64,000 nt of DNA from Lineus longissimus (Eukaryota; Nemertea; Pilidiophora; Heteronemertea; Lineidae), in assembly GCF_910592395.1 (NCBI RefSeq), contig NC_088308.1:16941501-17005500 (forward strand), given 5' to 3'. Under the pieces are notes generated by a model that was not told where the DNA came from, searched no databases, and saw only the letters and a list, made by a program, of their open reading frames with translations. Both the position numbers and the translations under genes were made by a program. Position 1 is the first letter of the stretch. Each line of letters opens with the position of its first letter. Shown here piece after piece: positions 12,701-32,228 of this stretch.

Positions 12701-15700
12701 TGCATGCTTCGTTGCCCTTAGCTTAATGGGCATTTAGCTGTTCATCCTTCTATAGATCATCTGCTATGTCTCAACTGTAGTTAACCTCTCTCTCTCCTAC
12801 AACAAAACACAATGAGAATGGTCTGAAGTGGTTTAAGAGATTTCGATAATCGTTCTTCCTATTGATAGTGAGTTAAACGCACCTGATATTGGATGTGGTA
12901 CTTATATAACGTATACGTTCATTGGCCTTAGCTTTTACGCTCTAATGTAACGGTAAAAGCATTAGCGTTTCCAGGCCTAAGCTCAGCTTTGATGTTCATG
13001 CGTCTAGAGTGCACTGAGCAACTTTCTCTTTACCAGGGCAAGAGCTATAGGTATAGCAAACATATGTTCATATTCTCTCATCTTACCGAGTGAAAAGCTT
13101 CTCTTGACGTCAGCGCGATGCAATGTTGTAGAAGTTCGAATATGTTCCGTGTGATTGCAAGGCTGTAATGTGGAGGTCTGAAGAACAGGTTCGGCGTTCT
13201 TGAAATTCACCTGTTCCAATGTTATTCTTCAGTCAGCGACCTTCTGTTTGTTGTAGTAAACAATGACTGAACAACTAAATGAGTTAGCAGCAGCATTATG
13301 TACGTGCCTTCAAAGCTAAAAATGTAGTATCATTTAACTCGATATCAAAGAAAAAACGTTGAGTTTGATATCAGCTCTTCAAATATGCCAATTTCAAACC
13401 ATTCTGAGCGTAGGGGCCTTTCATGCGGTAAAACTAGTCAGTAACATGAGCGATGCGAGGGCAAGCAACTGACCCTGATATTCCGATATTCCGCAGTTTG
13501 TACATTTCTCTCCAACACCGAGAGACGTCTAGACGTTCCATTGACGTTCACAGTTATACCGTCATCTTTTATTATATCCTCCCCTCCTACAACTGCACGG
13601 CAGCTATAATGATCATTTCGAGCTTGTTATTGTTGTTCCCCCGTGATTATGATGATAGTGTACTTCGAAAGCTGCAAGTGAATCAAGGTATGATATTCTC
13701 CGTAGTAGAAGCTTTTTCCCAAGTTGCTCATTCACTTTCTTGTACCTATTTGGCAGTGGAAGTCATCGAAACAGACTTGTTCTGATCACTTGGAAATTGC
13801 CTCTGTCAAGGAAACAATCACTCCTGTTGAACGTGGGCTTTCAGCAGGTGGGAAATATGTTGCCGGAGGCCTTATGAGTAGGCTGAGAAGCTGGTGGCTG
13901 CCGGAAATCCAGTCATGCACCAAGCAGTTGATTCGTGTATTTGGCTATTTGGGAAAGTATCATTCAGTGGGAAAGGTCAATCAAGATGAAGAATGGACAA
14001 AGTACTACTGATTTTTCCAATTTCTTTAGTGTAATCAATCATTGGGTTTGATTTGTGACGTCGGTTGCGCTGTTGGGTAGTCATGTTCTTTCGAAATGTG
14101 CAACGCCTACCTTAGCAGCGCTTTTGCTTACTCGGCGTGTCGTCTCAGACTGACGTGCACTCGCCATCAATGATATCTCACACCTTTCCTAGAGAATATG
14201 AGAACTTTAAATAATTATGTTATCTAACCGAATTAACTGAGAAAGCAATGGAAGTCGATACATTTTAATGTGCTCATTAGGTCTGATTGTTTTTTAGAAG
14301 TGATATCTTTCAACTCTGTTTTACCTCGCCATTTCCTTTTAGGAACGTGGTCCACGGCCTCACGTGGTCAGCTTGCACGTCATGACAGACACGTGATTTT
14401 AAAAAGCCACTCTAAGAAACAAACCAGAACTTTTCTCAGTATCCTTTCTGGTATCGGAGAATCACTTGAAAAACCTCCTAAAATAATTGCGATTTCATTT
14501 TGCCATGTGGGGACTAACATCCATTTGCCGGTAAGTGATGCAATAATCATTGAACCGCATTTTGCGAAACGGCCATATCAAAGATGTCGGTTTAGTGTCT
14601 TTTTATAATGCCCTCAAACTTTCTGAGTAATACCCACCATTATTCAGTGAGCCACAGTGCAGTCTTTTCTCACAGAGCCATCATGTTGTTTTCAATCCGT
14701 CGACACCATCTGAAACCTGCTGGGGTTTCATCAACATAACAGTCGATACCATTGTATACAGAAAGAAGTGTCTACTTCCATCCAACCTGGTGCATGTAGG
14801 GTGAAATCAACAGAGGCTCTCCTTTCACCTTTAAGATAGGTTGTTAATTCCTGAAACAAGCTCCGATATCTCTGTTCGATACTCACCAGTTTATAGTTAA
14901 GGAATTGACACAGAACTGGAGGTATTGGTTGAAACGTAAGCCAAAACCAAAGCGCCTCTCTGAAGTTTTGGGCGACATTACAGCCCACCCAGCGGTGTTG
15001 GTAAGACAACCAATACTGACAGTAAGGTATCAATTTCACAACACATCCAAAACAGGATTTTGACTGCTTTTTTCCAGCCCAAGTTGTATGGTTGCCTAAC
15101 CATAACAGCTGCCGCCGAAACGAGGCCCAGCATTGTACACTGTAAACAGTCGTGGCGCATTGTAACCAAGGTGTTTGAGCGACCTCTTTGGTACCCTAAT
15201 CTTGGGCTGGCGATAAAATATGCGTCGAAATCATGATATATCCCAGGTTTGATTACCATAAGGTGCACCAAATGACTCCTTTGATATCTTATAGGATGCG
15301 CCCTATGTTGAAAGATTTAGTTACGCTAGGGCTGTTAACGCAATTTTCAGATTCCGAAGATAGCTTACAGCAGCATAAGAAACTGTGGTAGCGTTCTGTA
15401 ATGTTTATAATCGGAAGAAGTACACATATATTCTACATGTAGTATTTGATTTGCACCTCAGTCGAACCAATCAAATTCCTTCATTATCAGCTACCTCTTT
15501 TGTCAACAGTGAGTTAGGTACAAAATATAATATTTTGTCAGTGTGTGATAAATATTTCGATAAAAAGTTTAAGGTAAATCATTTTGCTTACGTGAATCTG
15601 ACGTATTGTAGTTAAATAGCGATAGTATTTTTTAATTTCAAGTGCGGAACCGTGCCAAAGATCGTTGCACTAATCAAATTTCTTTATAATGCATGGAGAG

Positions 15701-16659
15701 TGCTGATTTTCTCAATTGAGATCGCTTTCAAACATTGCAATCATAGCTTTCGAGATCGCTTTCAAACATTGCAATCATAGCTTTCAAACATTGCAGAGAA
15801 TAACTTTGAATTTATCGGACTAAGAGAAGAACGGCAAAATGATCATGAGTGAACTGGGTGCATGTGGAAGAGCACTGTTAAAAACCTGTAAATTTTCTTA
15901 AACTGATATTGGTACTATAATTATCTTTAAAAGTAAGAATATTTACATGTACTCCAGTTGGTTTGCCTCACCTATGACCTCTTTTTCTGACGGAATGAAG
16001 TCTTTGACAGGTATTCGTTCGGCATCCTTTGAGATCCGCATGGCGTAATTAGCACTCAAAGATACCGCGAAACAATATCATACGTTTTGCCAGAGGAAGC
16101 GCAACAATTTTGCTTACTAAGCCTGTGCATTTTGCATAGTTGCCCTTGCATCCTTAACGATGTTGCACTTATTTAAACGAAAGAAGATCTGCACCAAAGC
16201 TGTGCAGAACTCTATTTATAATCTGTCAAATAGAAAGCTGTGGGTCATCAAGTGTGTTCCTTCACCCTCCCCGCAAGAAACAGCTGGTCCGCAGCCAGAT
16301 AGTTTGACCGATGGTTTATGTACACCCAGAGCTTAATGTATTAAACCAACCTAGGTGGCATATCAAAAGATCCGATTATTTGGTTGGTCTCTTCAAATAT
16401 TCATGCGATATTTCCATTTGTGTAGGTACATTAATGTTGCGGCAACAATCCTTCACATCACCTAAGGTTGATCAGCGGATCATTATTTTCGAGCAAGGCC
16501 TCGCCTGTTACTCTCTTGTTCGTTTATGTCTTTTATCTTAATCGCTAATTTTTTTCAGATGACGCTTTTTCTGTTACGCTTGCAGTTTCAAGTTGATAGA
16601 TTGGCAAGTACCTTGACCAAGACAACTGTTTTAACCTTTTTTCCTTTCTGTCTTTGCAG
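9713..16659 (+). other. Long intron or spacer upstream of the certain kinase exons
   Basis: About 6.9 kb between the candidate first exon and the first certain kinase exon. I looked for the first cyclic-nucleotide-binding domain (GE-[LK]-A ... RTA motif) and found none. Several ORFs of 60-110 codons occur on both strands without family motifs. A short tandem duplication at about 15708-15795 repeats a unit containing gatcgctttcaaacattgca. Nothing else is supported. Confidence 0.45.
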
Positions 16660-22681
<6,022 letters not shown>

Positions 22682-25280
22682 ATGCACTTTGGTCATCTTC
22701 ATTTGCTACAATCAGACTGACGAAAAGATATTATTGATTAAAATCTATTGCATATCAACTGTGTCAAATCAAGCCTTTCATTGGATGTACAAGTCTCTTC
22801 GACACATGTTCGTTGAACTATATGAATGAGCAGACCTATCTGCAGGCAGTTCGAGCACTGCGGTCGGTGGCATTTTATAGTCTTCCTATGACTTGGTGTC
22901 GCATTAAATTCGGTGCTCTTCCTTTGCTTCAAATGCCATGATATAGTGAGGGATTATATCAAAATTGTTTGATGCAATGAGAGATGACATGTTTTTTTCT
23001 TTTGGGGAAGGGAGTTAACCATTTTCCTGGCAAAAAGTTGTATTATTCAAACTTCTGACATGATCTAAATCCGTGCGGTGTTGACGGCAGACATCCGGGA
23101 TTTTTTATCATTTAGAAGAGGCAAGGGGTTTAGAAAGAGATGAAAACAGTTAAGCACTTTTGAGATGATCCCGGACACGAGTCATGTGACCGCAGGAAGA
23201 AACGATTTTCTTTGGTAGCATCGTGCCAAATGAGATTGCCCTGGCTATGAATGGTTTTCACTCGGTGCCTTTGGACATGATATTGTGTCCATCATTAAAA
23301 ACATATTTTGGGAAAAGACAATGTACATGTATTATATTTACATAATGTTTAGTGACAAAGGCTTGGTGAAAATGTCCGAATTTTCTCGATTAGTTCACTG
23401 ATCGACATGATTTTTGGGAGAAGCCATGGGTTTGTATTTTCGTGTATAGACAAAGTTTTGGTAAATATATCTACTCTTTGTGGGAATGGTCCATTAACAG
23501 TCAGAGTGACGTAAATCAGGGTTCGTCTTTCCATGTATCAAGTCACAAGGTTTTTGTTGGAATATCTATTCTTTCTTGGAAGGATACATTTGCTGAGTTG
23601 AAAATCATGATAACTCCCCCCCACCCACCCCCATGGGTGACACTGCTATCATCCACATGAGGAAGCCAACTACAGCATCTGTCAAGCATGAAACTGCACA
23701 TTTATCACTCCGACAATGAAAGGTATGTCAGGGTAACCACTCTCCTACCACATCACACAATCATCCGATATTGCGTATAGGGCTATGTTCTCTCTCACCT
23801 ACGCTCAGCTATAACATTAATCTTTTTTGGAAGGGATGTTGGAACGTACATTGTATTTGCCTAAAACCAACACAAAACAACAATAAGATTGTCATTATAC
23901 ACGTGTGTTTCGTTATTAAGTCTAAAGTGACTTATACTTGAGAGAGGAAAGGTTTAACCGTAAAATAGTACGAAAATGTTTCAGTGTATCGCCCAAGATT
24001 TGTTTATATATTTTGATGATTAGTGAATGTTAGTGTGTTACTACTGATGAGCTGAGCTCTCGGATATGTTTTATTCTTATGCCTTTTCCTTACACGAGGC
24101 TACAACAACTTTCTTGATTTGGTGGTCAGGTAGTGAGAGGCATAAATTGGCTGTACTTGTTAAAATGTGGGATTTTAAGTGTTGTCCGAGTTTATAATTT
24201 TAAAATATATTCATTGATAACTTTGTGAATATTGGTCAACTGCTGTCAATCGTTGATCAGTTTTACAATACTGGTACGCTGTTGTCCGCCAAATTAGAAC
24301 AATTGGTGCATGTGCAGTTTTGTACATTTATTTGAAAGACTGGTATATACGAGAAGCAGTAGCACGGCCGTAGAGGGCCTTTCTCACTACTGTGTCGGCA
24401 ATTAGTTGAAGCCACAGGTCAGTTAAACTGAGGCCAATATGGTAGGCCCAGCGGTGGTTGATTCATTGTAGAAATTACGAAATGGCTACACTGCTGAATT
24501 GCAAACATAAATATACCCACATAGAATAAGTTCATTGGCTCTGGGGTCTAACCCCCTTCATCTTGTTACCACGTATTACCGGCAAGCCGACGCACGCAGA
24601 TGCTCACTAAGGGTTTGTTAGCATCCATGTTATAGTTACTTTCTATTGCCATCTCATTGATGGTGCTTTTATGATAGGAATAATGTTTAAATTTACATTT
24701 ACATTTACGAGATGAGTAATAATGGGTTGTTTTAATGTACATGTAATTTGAAATATTAAGACGTCAGTAAAAATGGTTTCTGTTCTATTCGCGGAAGAGT
24801 TGTTGGAATTTTGATGGCGGCATCCTCCCTTTGCTTAATAGTGGGTCCTAGATATAACCGATTGATACAAATATTCGATTTGTGATGTTTCTTTAAAATC
24901 ATGTTCTTCTGCTTCAACAGCACGTGTAAGATATGAAGAGGAGTGAAGGTTTGATATAACTTGAGCAAGTAGGCCTACTAAGTATTAGAGCCGGACACTA
25001 ATCCTAGAGTTTAGTATCGTGTCTGTCTCCACCTGACCAGTTTAAGCTGATGCTTGGCACTGTGCACTGAAATGCATTATGATTATACATGCACATTGTA
25101 TGTACTTGTGTACAGAGGTCTTTCTGTCAGCTGCACTGAACTTTAGGTAGACAGCATGGCTTTGTACTATATGCTGCATCAGCTGTAAAGAAAATAATTT
25201 AGATTTATACAGTCGCATATAAAATTTGTAATGAACACTTGAAATATATTTTTAAATAAAAATACTTCTTTTGTTTCTTT
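22682..25280 (+). other. Likely 3' UTR of the cGMP-dependent protein kinase
   Basis: No ORF of note follows the kinase stop codon for about 2.6 kb, the sequence is AT-rich, and the first well-placed AATAAA is at 25255-25260 in a very AT-rich context. The next gene converges from the other strand with its stop codon at 25853. The extent of the UTR is inferred. Confidence 0.45.
25255..25260 (+). terminator. Polyadenylation signal AATAAA, kinase gene
   Basis: AATAAA in an A/T-rich context about 2.57 kb after the kinase stop codon, followed by a T-rich stretch (ttcttttgtttcttttcttt) that would suit a downstream element. Confidence 0.45.
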
Positions 25281-25852
25281 TCTTTATTGATCATAATGTT
25301 ATAGAATCATGTAAAATACATATGAGTTCTTGATAAAGATAGCGCTTTATACCGTACAACACTCTCGACTGCACTTTACCCGTATATCCTGATACCTTTC
25401 AACAGAACTCGGATGACAATCACTACAACCTGAGTATTTCCGATCGGTACCCACTCTACACCTCGGTTGAGTAAGGCATGTAAGGCAAAGATATAATGCC
25501 GGTAGAGTCTCACTTAACAACAATGAGTATCGAAGCAGCTTGTGAGAGACCCGTGCAATAGCCTGTTACATAGCCTCGACCCGCTACATGTTCGCTGTAC
25601 ATCGTCCCTTTTGGGGACGAAGTATTAGTCGACCGGAGCCACTGCACCACCGCGGATCCTTATTAGTATCGTCTTAGTTCATTACTTATACAGTTAATCC
25701 CATTATTTAGGTAATCTTAAACCATCGGATATGCATGATTAGCGTACATAGCAACAACATCCCTCCATCCAGACAAATTCACATTGAACACAATCAGTAG
25801 GCCTATATCCCCCCCCACCAACATGCATCGATTCCAGATGATAGCGTGCTTG

Positions 25853-28800
25853 TTATAATTTCGATTCGACCTCGACTCTTGGTTTCACACGGTATTTGAA
25901 TTCATCTCTGGGGTAATCCTCGTCCCAACTCTTCTTCAAAATCATCCTGAAAAACAACGAAAGGTATCGTCAACGGTAAAAGTGATAGGGCCTAGGCCTT
26001 TGGCATGCCATGCACCGCAAGCTCTTGTTGTGGTCACACGTGACATCTGGCCTATAAGGTGTCAGGCTGGATGCGTGTGGACTGGAGTTTTTTTTTACAG
26101 GTAGGTTCGTACCATTGTGTACATTGACAGCCAATCAGAGCTCAGTAACTTTGCCTGACGTCATCAAGTAAGAAACGCACGTGTTGTTAGTCAGTAAACA
26201 AGATCAGCGATGCACATTGACAAATGGTGCGAGTTCGAATCTCGGAAGGACCAAAAAAATCATGCACTTTTTGTTTTTATTGCTTTTTTTTCATTTACTT
26301 AATTATTTTAATAATAAATTTCAATGTCAACGTCAATGTACACAATGGTACGAACCTACCTGTAAAAAAACACTCGCCTCCCGGGCAGTCATCCTATTCA
26401 TACTTCATGGTTTTTCAAAGACCGCCACAAATGGCGGCAATTGTGGATGAAGATCCTATTGATAGTGAGAGAAATGGAAATACCAGCGGCCAACAAGCTT
26501 GATTCTGGCCACATGTAACCGAACCGATGTACCGAAGGTGACAAGAAATAACCCCAACGTGCCCAATTGCAGTAGCGGATTTCCCGCTTTACCTTGCCGC
26601 GATCCTTCCCAATTCATCAGAGCACATGGCACCTGTGGCGCATCCAGCGATGGCGACCCCCAATCCTGGCTGAACCATGTCGATGTAGGGCCTGTCATTG
26701 GGGGTGTGGCTGGTAACACATCCATCCATCACAACGTTTCCTGGTTTCAGGCCAGGGAATACATCTCGCCATATCGTCATCAATTCCTTCGCGATGACTG
26801 GGTCGCCACGGATTCTGTACCAGTCGGACAATTCTTGGGACGTGTTGGCTTCTGGCGCTTTCCTGTCTCCCCAGCCTCCTAACTTGATGTACAATTTGCC
26901 TTAAAAGCAATTATGAGAAAAGCAATTTACATATTCAACAATGTTGATGAAGTGTTTGTCAAGCCTAATTGCTGTTGATCTACGGACTCCTGGAAGATGT
27001 TAGTTTGTGACTTCTGTGTCACCGATGAACTGCAGTAAGCATGAAATCAAACTTTGACTTCTAACTTTATCGAAATTGGTTTGCCGGCGCAGTTGATGCT
27101 TACCATCAGAATAACGAAGTGGCTTCATTATGTATGTCCAGTATTTCTTGTCCCTCTTATCATTCGGGTTCATTCGATAAACAACCATGGTCGGCATTGT
27201 TGTGAGTTTCGCTTGATATTCTTCCTCTGATATCTCAACCTGTAAGAATGTTGTTTTGTATGTGACAATTTCACACAAAATGCTCCTCGGTAGGATTGCT
27301 TTTGCATGGGTAAGACTGTAGGCAAGAAGGAAATCTGTGACAACTTAGCGACACTCTTATTCATTTATGTGTGCAATGATTGTTATAGTAGTTTGGTTTG
27401 TCGATATTGGGAGCCAAGTATAGAGGTGACGTATACAGTCATCTCCAAGAGGACACTAATATTGCTTGTAATCTATTGGTAAGATATCAACTATGCAGTT
27501 TTTTATAAACAAATATAAGTAATCTCACCAAAATAACAGTCTTCTTCAGGTTGATGATATCAGGGGTCTTATTCTTTGGTAGAAGATCTCTTGAACACGT
27601 GAAAGCACCTGTAGCAAGCAATACATTTCTCGCTAAATACGAATGACCACGACCAGTCAAGATTTCGTAGAGTCCACCGTCTCGGCTTGGCGGCGAAATG
27701 GAAACCACTGAATCATCGACAACGGCGCAGCCGTTCCTCTCAGCCAACGTAAGCTGGGCTTGAAGGAGCTTTCTAGGATTGATGTTACCCGAGTTTTTCT
27801 CAGAATGCAAGCCGACTTCTCCAGCCCTGAAGTGGATGTACGGGAACTTCTTCCCGGCTTCTACCGCACCAAAGTCCCTATATTTGAGTTTGATCTGCGG
27901 GTGTTCCGCTACTTTTCGGCTCTTATTCATTGATGCCTCGCCATCAGGTCCGATCTGGAGAAAGCCACATTCGTCGAAGAATGAGACACCTGCAATATGG
28001 TCAACTGTTTAGCAAAGTAGAATCGGGAAGTTGCCAGTAACGCAAATCGTATAAGATCAAACAAGATAACATGTGCTCCAGAACTGCTCACTCTGGGACA
28101 ACCCCAGGACAGACTGGTCACATTGCCGAACGGTGCATCAATGGAGACAAAGCTCTGGGAAACAAGTGAGGAACAAGAGGCGAGCAAGCCATGCCAACTG
28201 CTTTTAAGAAGGCATGTGACTTATTGCTTGAGATGTGCAGACATGTTCTCTGCAATTGCCGGTCCAATTTATCATGGGGCTATATATGAGACCACTACTC
28301 TAATACCTGATGCGTCTTCGATATCGCGATACCGTTCTATCGAGCGTTGGGTCATCAGTCCCCGAATGGCGTCTGGAGGCGCTTGTCTTGTTAGACGGCC
28401 TTCGTCATAGTGGGCAGCAAACAGATCCGTCGAAGATCGGTCCTGTAAAAATCAAAAGGACTGATTGGGTGCCTTGTGAGTGAATATTGCGAACTTAATT
28501 TTAGATCTAGAGCACCCAGTCCGGTCCCCATCCTGCTGCGGCATGAGGTGACCGTACACTCACCCGCATGTATATTGTCGTTGTGATTGTCCGCGATTGC
28601 GATGGTTACGACAGCACCGATGCAGGTGGTGCCAGCATATAACCTGGTATAAAGTCATTCAAAACAAGAAGACATTGTGAATGTCATATGGTTCCCACGT
28701 AGTTATATTCAATAACAACAAGACCAGCTTCGGTTGTCCTTGTAATCTGGGAGAAGTACAAGACAAGAGCATGTTTTTACAGTGTGTCCCACTATGTTTG

Positions 28801-31800
28801 TTAGGTATAGCATCTGGATGGCCTTGATTTACCAGTGGTGGTAGTGTTGAGGGGGGGGGGCCGAGGGAAATTAAAAGTACTTGTCCATTGGCAACCAGGA
28901 ATATACTTGTTTTGAACACAAGATTTCCATAAGGGCAGCAAAGTTGGTGTTGATTTCATCATCAATGTTTTGAATTTTAAGTAAGTGAATTTTAACTGAC
29001 AAAATGGGTAGGCCTAATTGATGAACAAAGCAAAGTTAATGCTCTTATAATAAGTTCCACTCTATTGGCAGGGTTGACAAACCTGGGGGTACGACATGTT
29101 TCCAGAGCAGTAGCTGTTGAGAGAGATAAGATATGAAGGCGTGACGGACGGACACACACACACACACACACGCACACACACACACACGCACACACACAGA
29201 CACCATGACCAGAAACAATATGGTTCCCGATCTTACTGGATCGGGAACCATAACAAACCATGCTTTAGGTTGTTGTCATGAAATAAGAATCATTCCACTG
29301 AACTACTACGTCTTCAGTGGTGATAGTTGGTCACATGTGCGCAACCCTGCTTAAGGAGGTTGATACCCAGATTTTGGACTCCACCTACGGAGTCCATAAG
29401 TTACAATGTGCGGAGGCTTTGGGACGTGCAAACAATGTCCACAGCTAGTATAGAATTGGGTTCTATACCTCCTGCTACACCAGCAACAGGTTATGTGAAC
29501 GACAGGGGACCAAGTTGTGAAAGACAGGGGCTGTTCCTCCTGCTACACCCGCCGCCATAGCAGTGAAAGGCTAATTTATCAGCCATATGGTGTAAGAGAC
29601 AGGAACTGGACCCCCGTCTTCATCAGCCAAGGTTGTAGAGAAAGGGGGCTGCTTCACGTGCCATTGGTTGTGGGAGACAAGGCACTAGACATTGTATATC
29701 ATGCGTCATCAGCCACAGGTTGTGAAATACAGGGGAACAAGTTTCGCAAGATATGTGGTCCTCATGCTACACCAAACGCTATGTTTGAACGACAGGGGAA
29801 TATTCCTTCTGCTACACTTGGAGCTGTCACTGTCCCGTACTGCCCCTCACTCCACTAATGTGCACTATTGCTGATGCTTGCTGAATTTCTTCAGCAGATA
29901 CAGGTTGTAAGAGACAGGGTAGTATTCGCCTGCGACACCAACCACAGGTTGTTAAATACTGATGGGGCAATAAACTTAACGATGACAGAGCTGATGCCTG
30001 CTGCATTTATTCACCAGATAAAGGTTGTAAGAGATAGGGTAGTATTCACCTGCGACACCAGCCGCAAGTTGTTAAATACTGATGGGGCAACAAACTGAAC
30101 GATGACAGAGCGCCTGCTACAAAGGCCACTATTTGAGAAAGACTGTGACTATTCCTCCTACCACAGTGGTCGCTGATTGTGAAAGACAACGGACTGTATC
30201 ACCGGTTGTGAAAGGCTGGGGTTTATACCTTATGCTTCATCAGCCACAGGCTCCGAGAGACAGGGACCTGAATCTCTTGCTATACAATAGCCACAGGTTT
30301 TGTAACGACAGGGTCCACTTTATCTGCCACTGGTTGTGAAAGACAAGATATTACACATCAAGCGTCGCCAGTTTCAGGTTGTGATCGAGAAACAGTGGAC
30401 CAAGTTGGGAAAAATAGGTGTTCCTCTTGCTGCACCAGCCGCAATGTGTCAGCGACAGGGTATTCATTCTGCTACACCAGCAGCAGGTTGCAAAAGACAG
30501 CAGGGCCCATTCTTTCTGCTACACCTGTCGCAAGTTGTGAAAGACCAGGAACTATTTCTCCAGATAGAAATCGGGACTATTTTCTCCTGCTACACCAGCC
30601 ACCGGTTGTGACAGATGGTTTACTATGTCTCCCAAGATGATGGTGCCATTATTTTGATGCGTTTGAACTGGTTTGAATGTGTCTGATACTGCTATGGTAT
30701 ATTCCTCAAGAAACCCAGTTTGTATGTGTGAACTGGCTGTGATTAATTCAGCTCTTGTTATGTCTCCCAAGATGTCCGGTTGATGGGTCTTAAGTAGTTG
30801 TGACCATTCCTTGTGGCAGAATGATTTGAGGCTTGTGTAGCACGTACCAATATCCCCATGTCGTCAGTTGTTCACAACTTTCCCCCAGTCTCTCACAACC
30901 TGCAGCTGATGGAGCACGAGGACTAGTTGTCAGTATTTCACAACTTGCGGCAAGTGTCGCAGGAGGAATACCCTCATGTCTTTAATAACTTAATTGGTCC
31001 CCTCTCCAACACATCCCGTAGTAAGAGACGTACACAAGAGTAATAGATCCTTTCCTCTCAGAATCTGTGGCTGGTGCAGCAGGAGGTGTAGTCCAACACA
31101 AGCGGCTGTGTGTAATCCCAGGTCTTTAGCAACCAATGACTGGTGTAGCAGAAGGAAGAGTCTCATGTTCTTTTAAATCAATGGGTCCACTGTCTCCCAC
31201 AACCTGTTGCTAGAGACGCTAGAGCTATGGTCACTGGTCTCGCATAGCCTGTGGCTAGTGTAGCAGGAGGTATAGTGCTCTATGTCTCACAACCTACGTC
31301 CTTCACAACCGGTGGTATTGTCCCTTGTCTTCACAAGAAGCGGCTAGTGCAGCCGGTCGACAATAGCCGCTGTCTTTCACGATGTCGTCACATCCCATGT
31401 CGTTTACAACTGGTGTGGCTGGTTAAGCGGGAAGTATGGTGCCATATCTGTCACAGCCTGCGGGCTGGTGTAGTAAGAGGAATACTACGTGTAGTTCCCT
31501 GTTCTTTGCAAATGTTAGCTGCTGAAGTAAGTGGTATATAGTCCTATGGGACTGGTGTAGCAGGAGGAAATGTCTTCGGTCTTTCACAGCTTGGTGGCCT
31601 GCAGTTTCTTACAACGTGTTTCTGGTGAGCAGGAGGTGTAGTCGCAATTCGTTCAACCTGTAGCTGATGACTCATAATGTACATGTCTTGTCTCTCACAA
31701 CTGATGGCACATGAAGCAGCCTCTCTCTCTACAACCTGTGGCTGGCATAGACGAGTGTTCAGTTCCCTATCGCTCACACCCTGTGGCTGGTGAAGCGGGA

Positions 31801-32228
31801 GGTATAAACCCAATGTCTTTCACAACTTACTCTCGTGTCTCCCACGCTGGTGAAGCAGGAGGTATTGTCCAAGACAGCAAGCATCAGTTGGCCAATGGTG
31901 GCAAAAGAATGGAGCGAGGAGCAGCGTGCGGGGCAGTGGAAAAAGGCCCCTGGTGGCCTACTGCTGTGGACCATGACCACAGTTGGTCCACTGATCTGTG
32001 CCCCATACAAGCCTCCGTTGGCCACCGATTCTTTTTGTCAGGGTGATTTCCTGATCAAGTATCGGTAGGAGAGACCCAGGTGGTGACTGTCTATTGACCT
32101 ACCTTGGGTTCAGACGGTCCAATGAGGAGAATCTGCTTGTCTTCCACGAGGCTGGAAGCATGGCGAGCAGCAGCTGAACCAATAACGCCAGCGCCAACCA
32201 CACAGACATCATAGACTGTCCGAGACAT
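25853..32228 (-). CDS. Peroxisomal FAD-dependent amine/sarcosine-oxidase-like enzyme, 419 aa, complete
   Basis: Six minus-strand exons join in phase to 1260 bp: 32228-32103, 28442-28307, 27989-27529, 27239-27104, 26899-26593, 25946-25853 (TAA). The N-terminus VYDVCVVGAGVIGSAAARH contains the dinucleotide-binding GxGxxG (12-17) for FAD, followed by a basic-acidic region typical of the DAO/monomeric sarcosine oxidase superfamily (FFDECGFLQIGPDG, VLLATGAF). Near the C-terminus GCVTSHTPNDRPYIDM aligns with the motif that carries the covalent-flavin Cys in sarcosine and pipecolate oxidases (CxxTxTPDxxFxID); here that residue is Cys347. The last three residues are SKL, a canonical PTS1, so the enzyme should act in peroxisomes, oxidising a secondary or N-methyl amine and making H2O2. 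Substrate unknown. Length fits the family (about 390 aa plus an extended tail). Converges with the kinase gene. Confidence 0.9.
26087..26371. mobile_element. Foldback MITE with tRNA-like T-arm, in the last oxidase intron
   Basis: About 39-bp terminal inverted repeats (26087-26127 and 26333-26371; ends gttttttt-acaggtaggttcgt and complement) flank about 200 bp. Inside, at 26226-26253, the sequence GCGAG-TTCGAAT-CTCG followed by gaaggacca resembles a tRNA T-arm and acceptor end. No A-box partner or pairing 5' acceptor strand is visible, so it is not a functional tRNA gene. Confidence 0.75.
28443..29465 (-). other. First part of oxidase intron 1: microsatellite and hairpin
   Basis: No exon seen. 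Contains a G-tract near 28852-28862, a (CA)n microsatellite at 29152-29199 with a few CG interruptions, and directly after it a hairpin with 13-bp perfect stem (atggttcccgatc 29220-29232, complement 29239-29251). Confidence 0.7.
29470..30625 (+). repeat. Degenerate minisatellite, forward-oriented half
   Basis: Many diverged copies of a 45-60 bp unit with core ctgctacaccagccacaggt followed by tgtgaaagacagggg. A higher-order duplication of 120 bp is visible at about 29871-30110 (two copies beginning tgatgcttgctgaattt and tgatgcctgctgcattt). ORFs read through it are artefacts of the repeat. Lies in oxidase intron 1. Confidence 0.8.
30740..31880 (-). repeat. Degenerate minisatellite, inverted half
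   Basis: The same unit as in 29470-30625 but reverse-complemented: tctttcacaacctgtggctg and ggtgtagcaggagg recur many times (for example about 31240-31280, 31550-31600, 31730-31870). The switch of orientation falls in 30625-30740. The two halves together make an inverted array of about 2.4 kb. Confidence 0.8.

Noticed and set aside
13453..14011. Overlapping plus-strand ORFs of 110 and 95 codons
   Set aside because: Different frames, no recognisable motif and no match to the missing first cyclic-nucleotide domain of the kinase.
26226..26253. tRNA gene
   Set aside because: Only a T-arm-like part is present; no A-box, anticodon arm or matching acceptor strand was found.
26499..26882. Plus-strand ORF of 127 codons
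   Set aside because: Antisense shadow of the oxidase exon 26593-26899.
29470..31880. CRISPR-like repeated array
   Set aside because: Repeats are diverged and irregularly spaced, change orientation and lie in a eukaryotic intron; this is a minisatellite.
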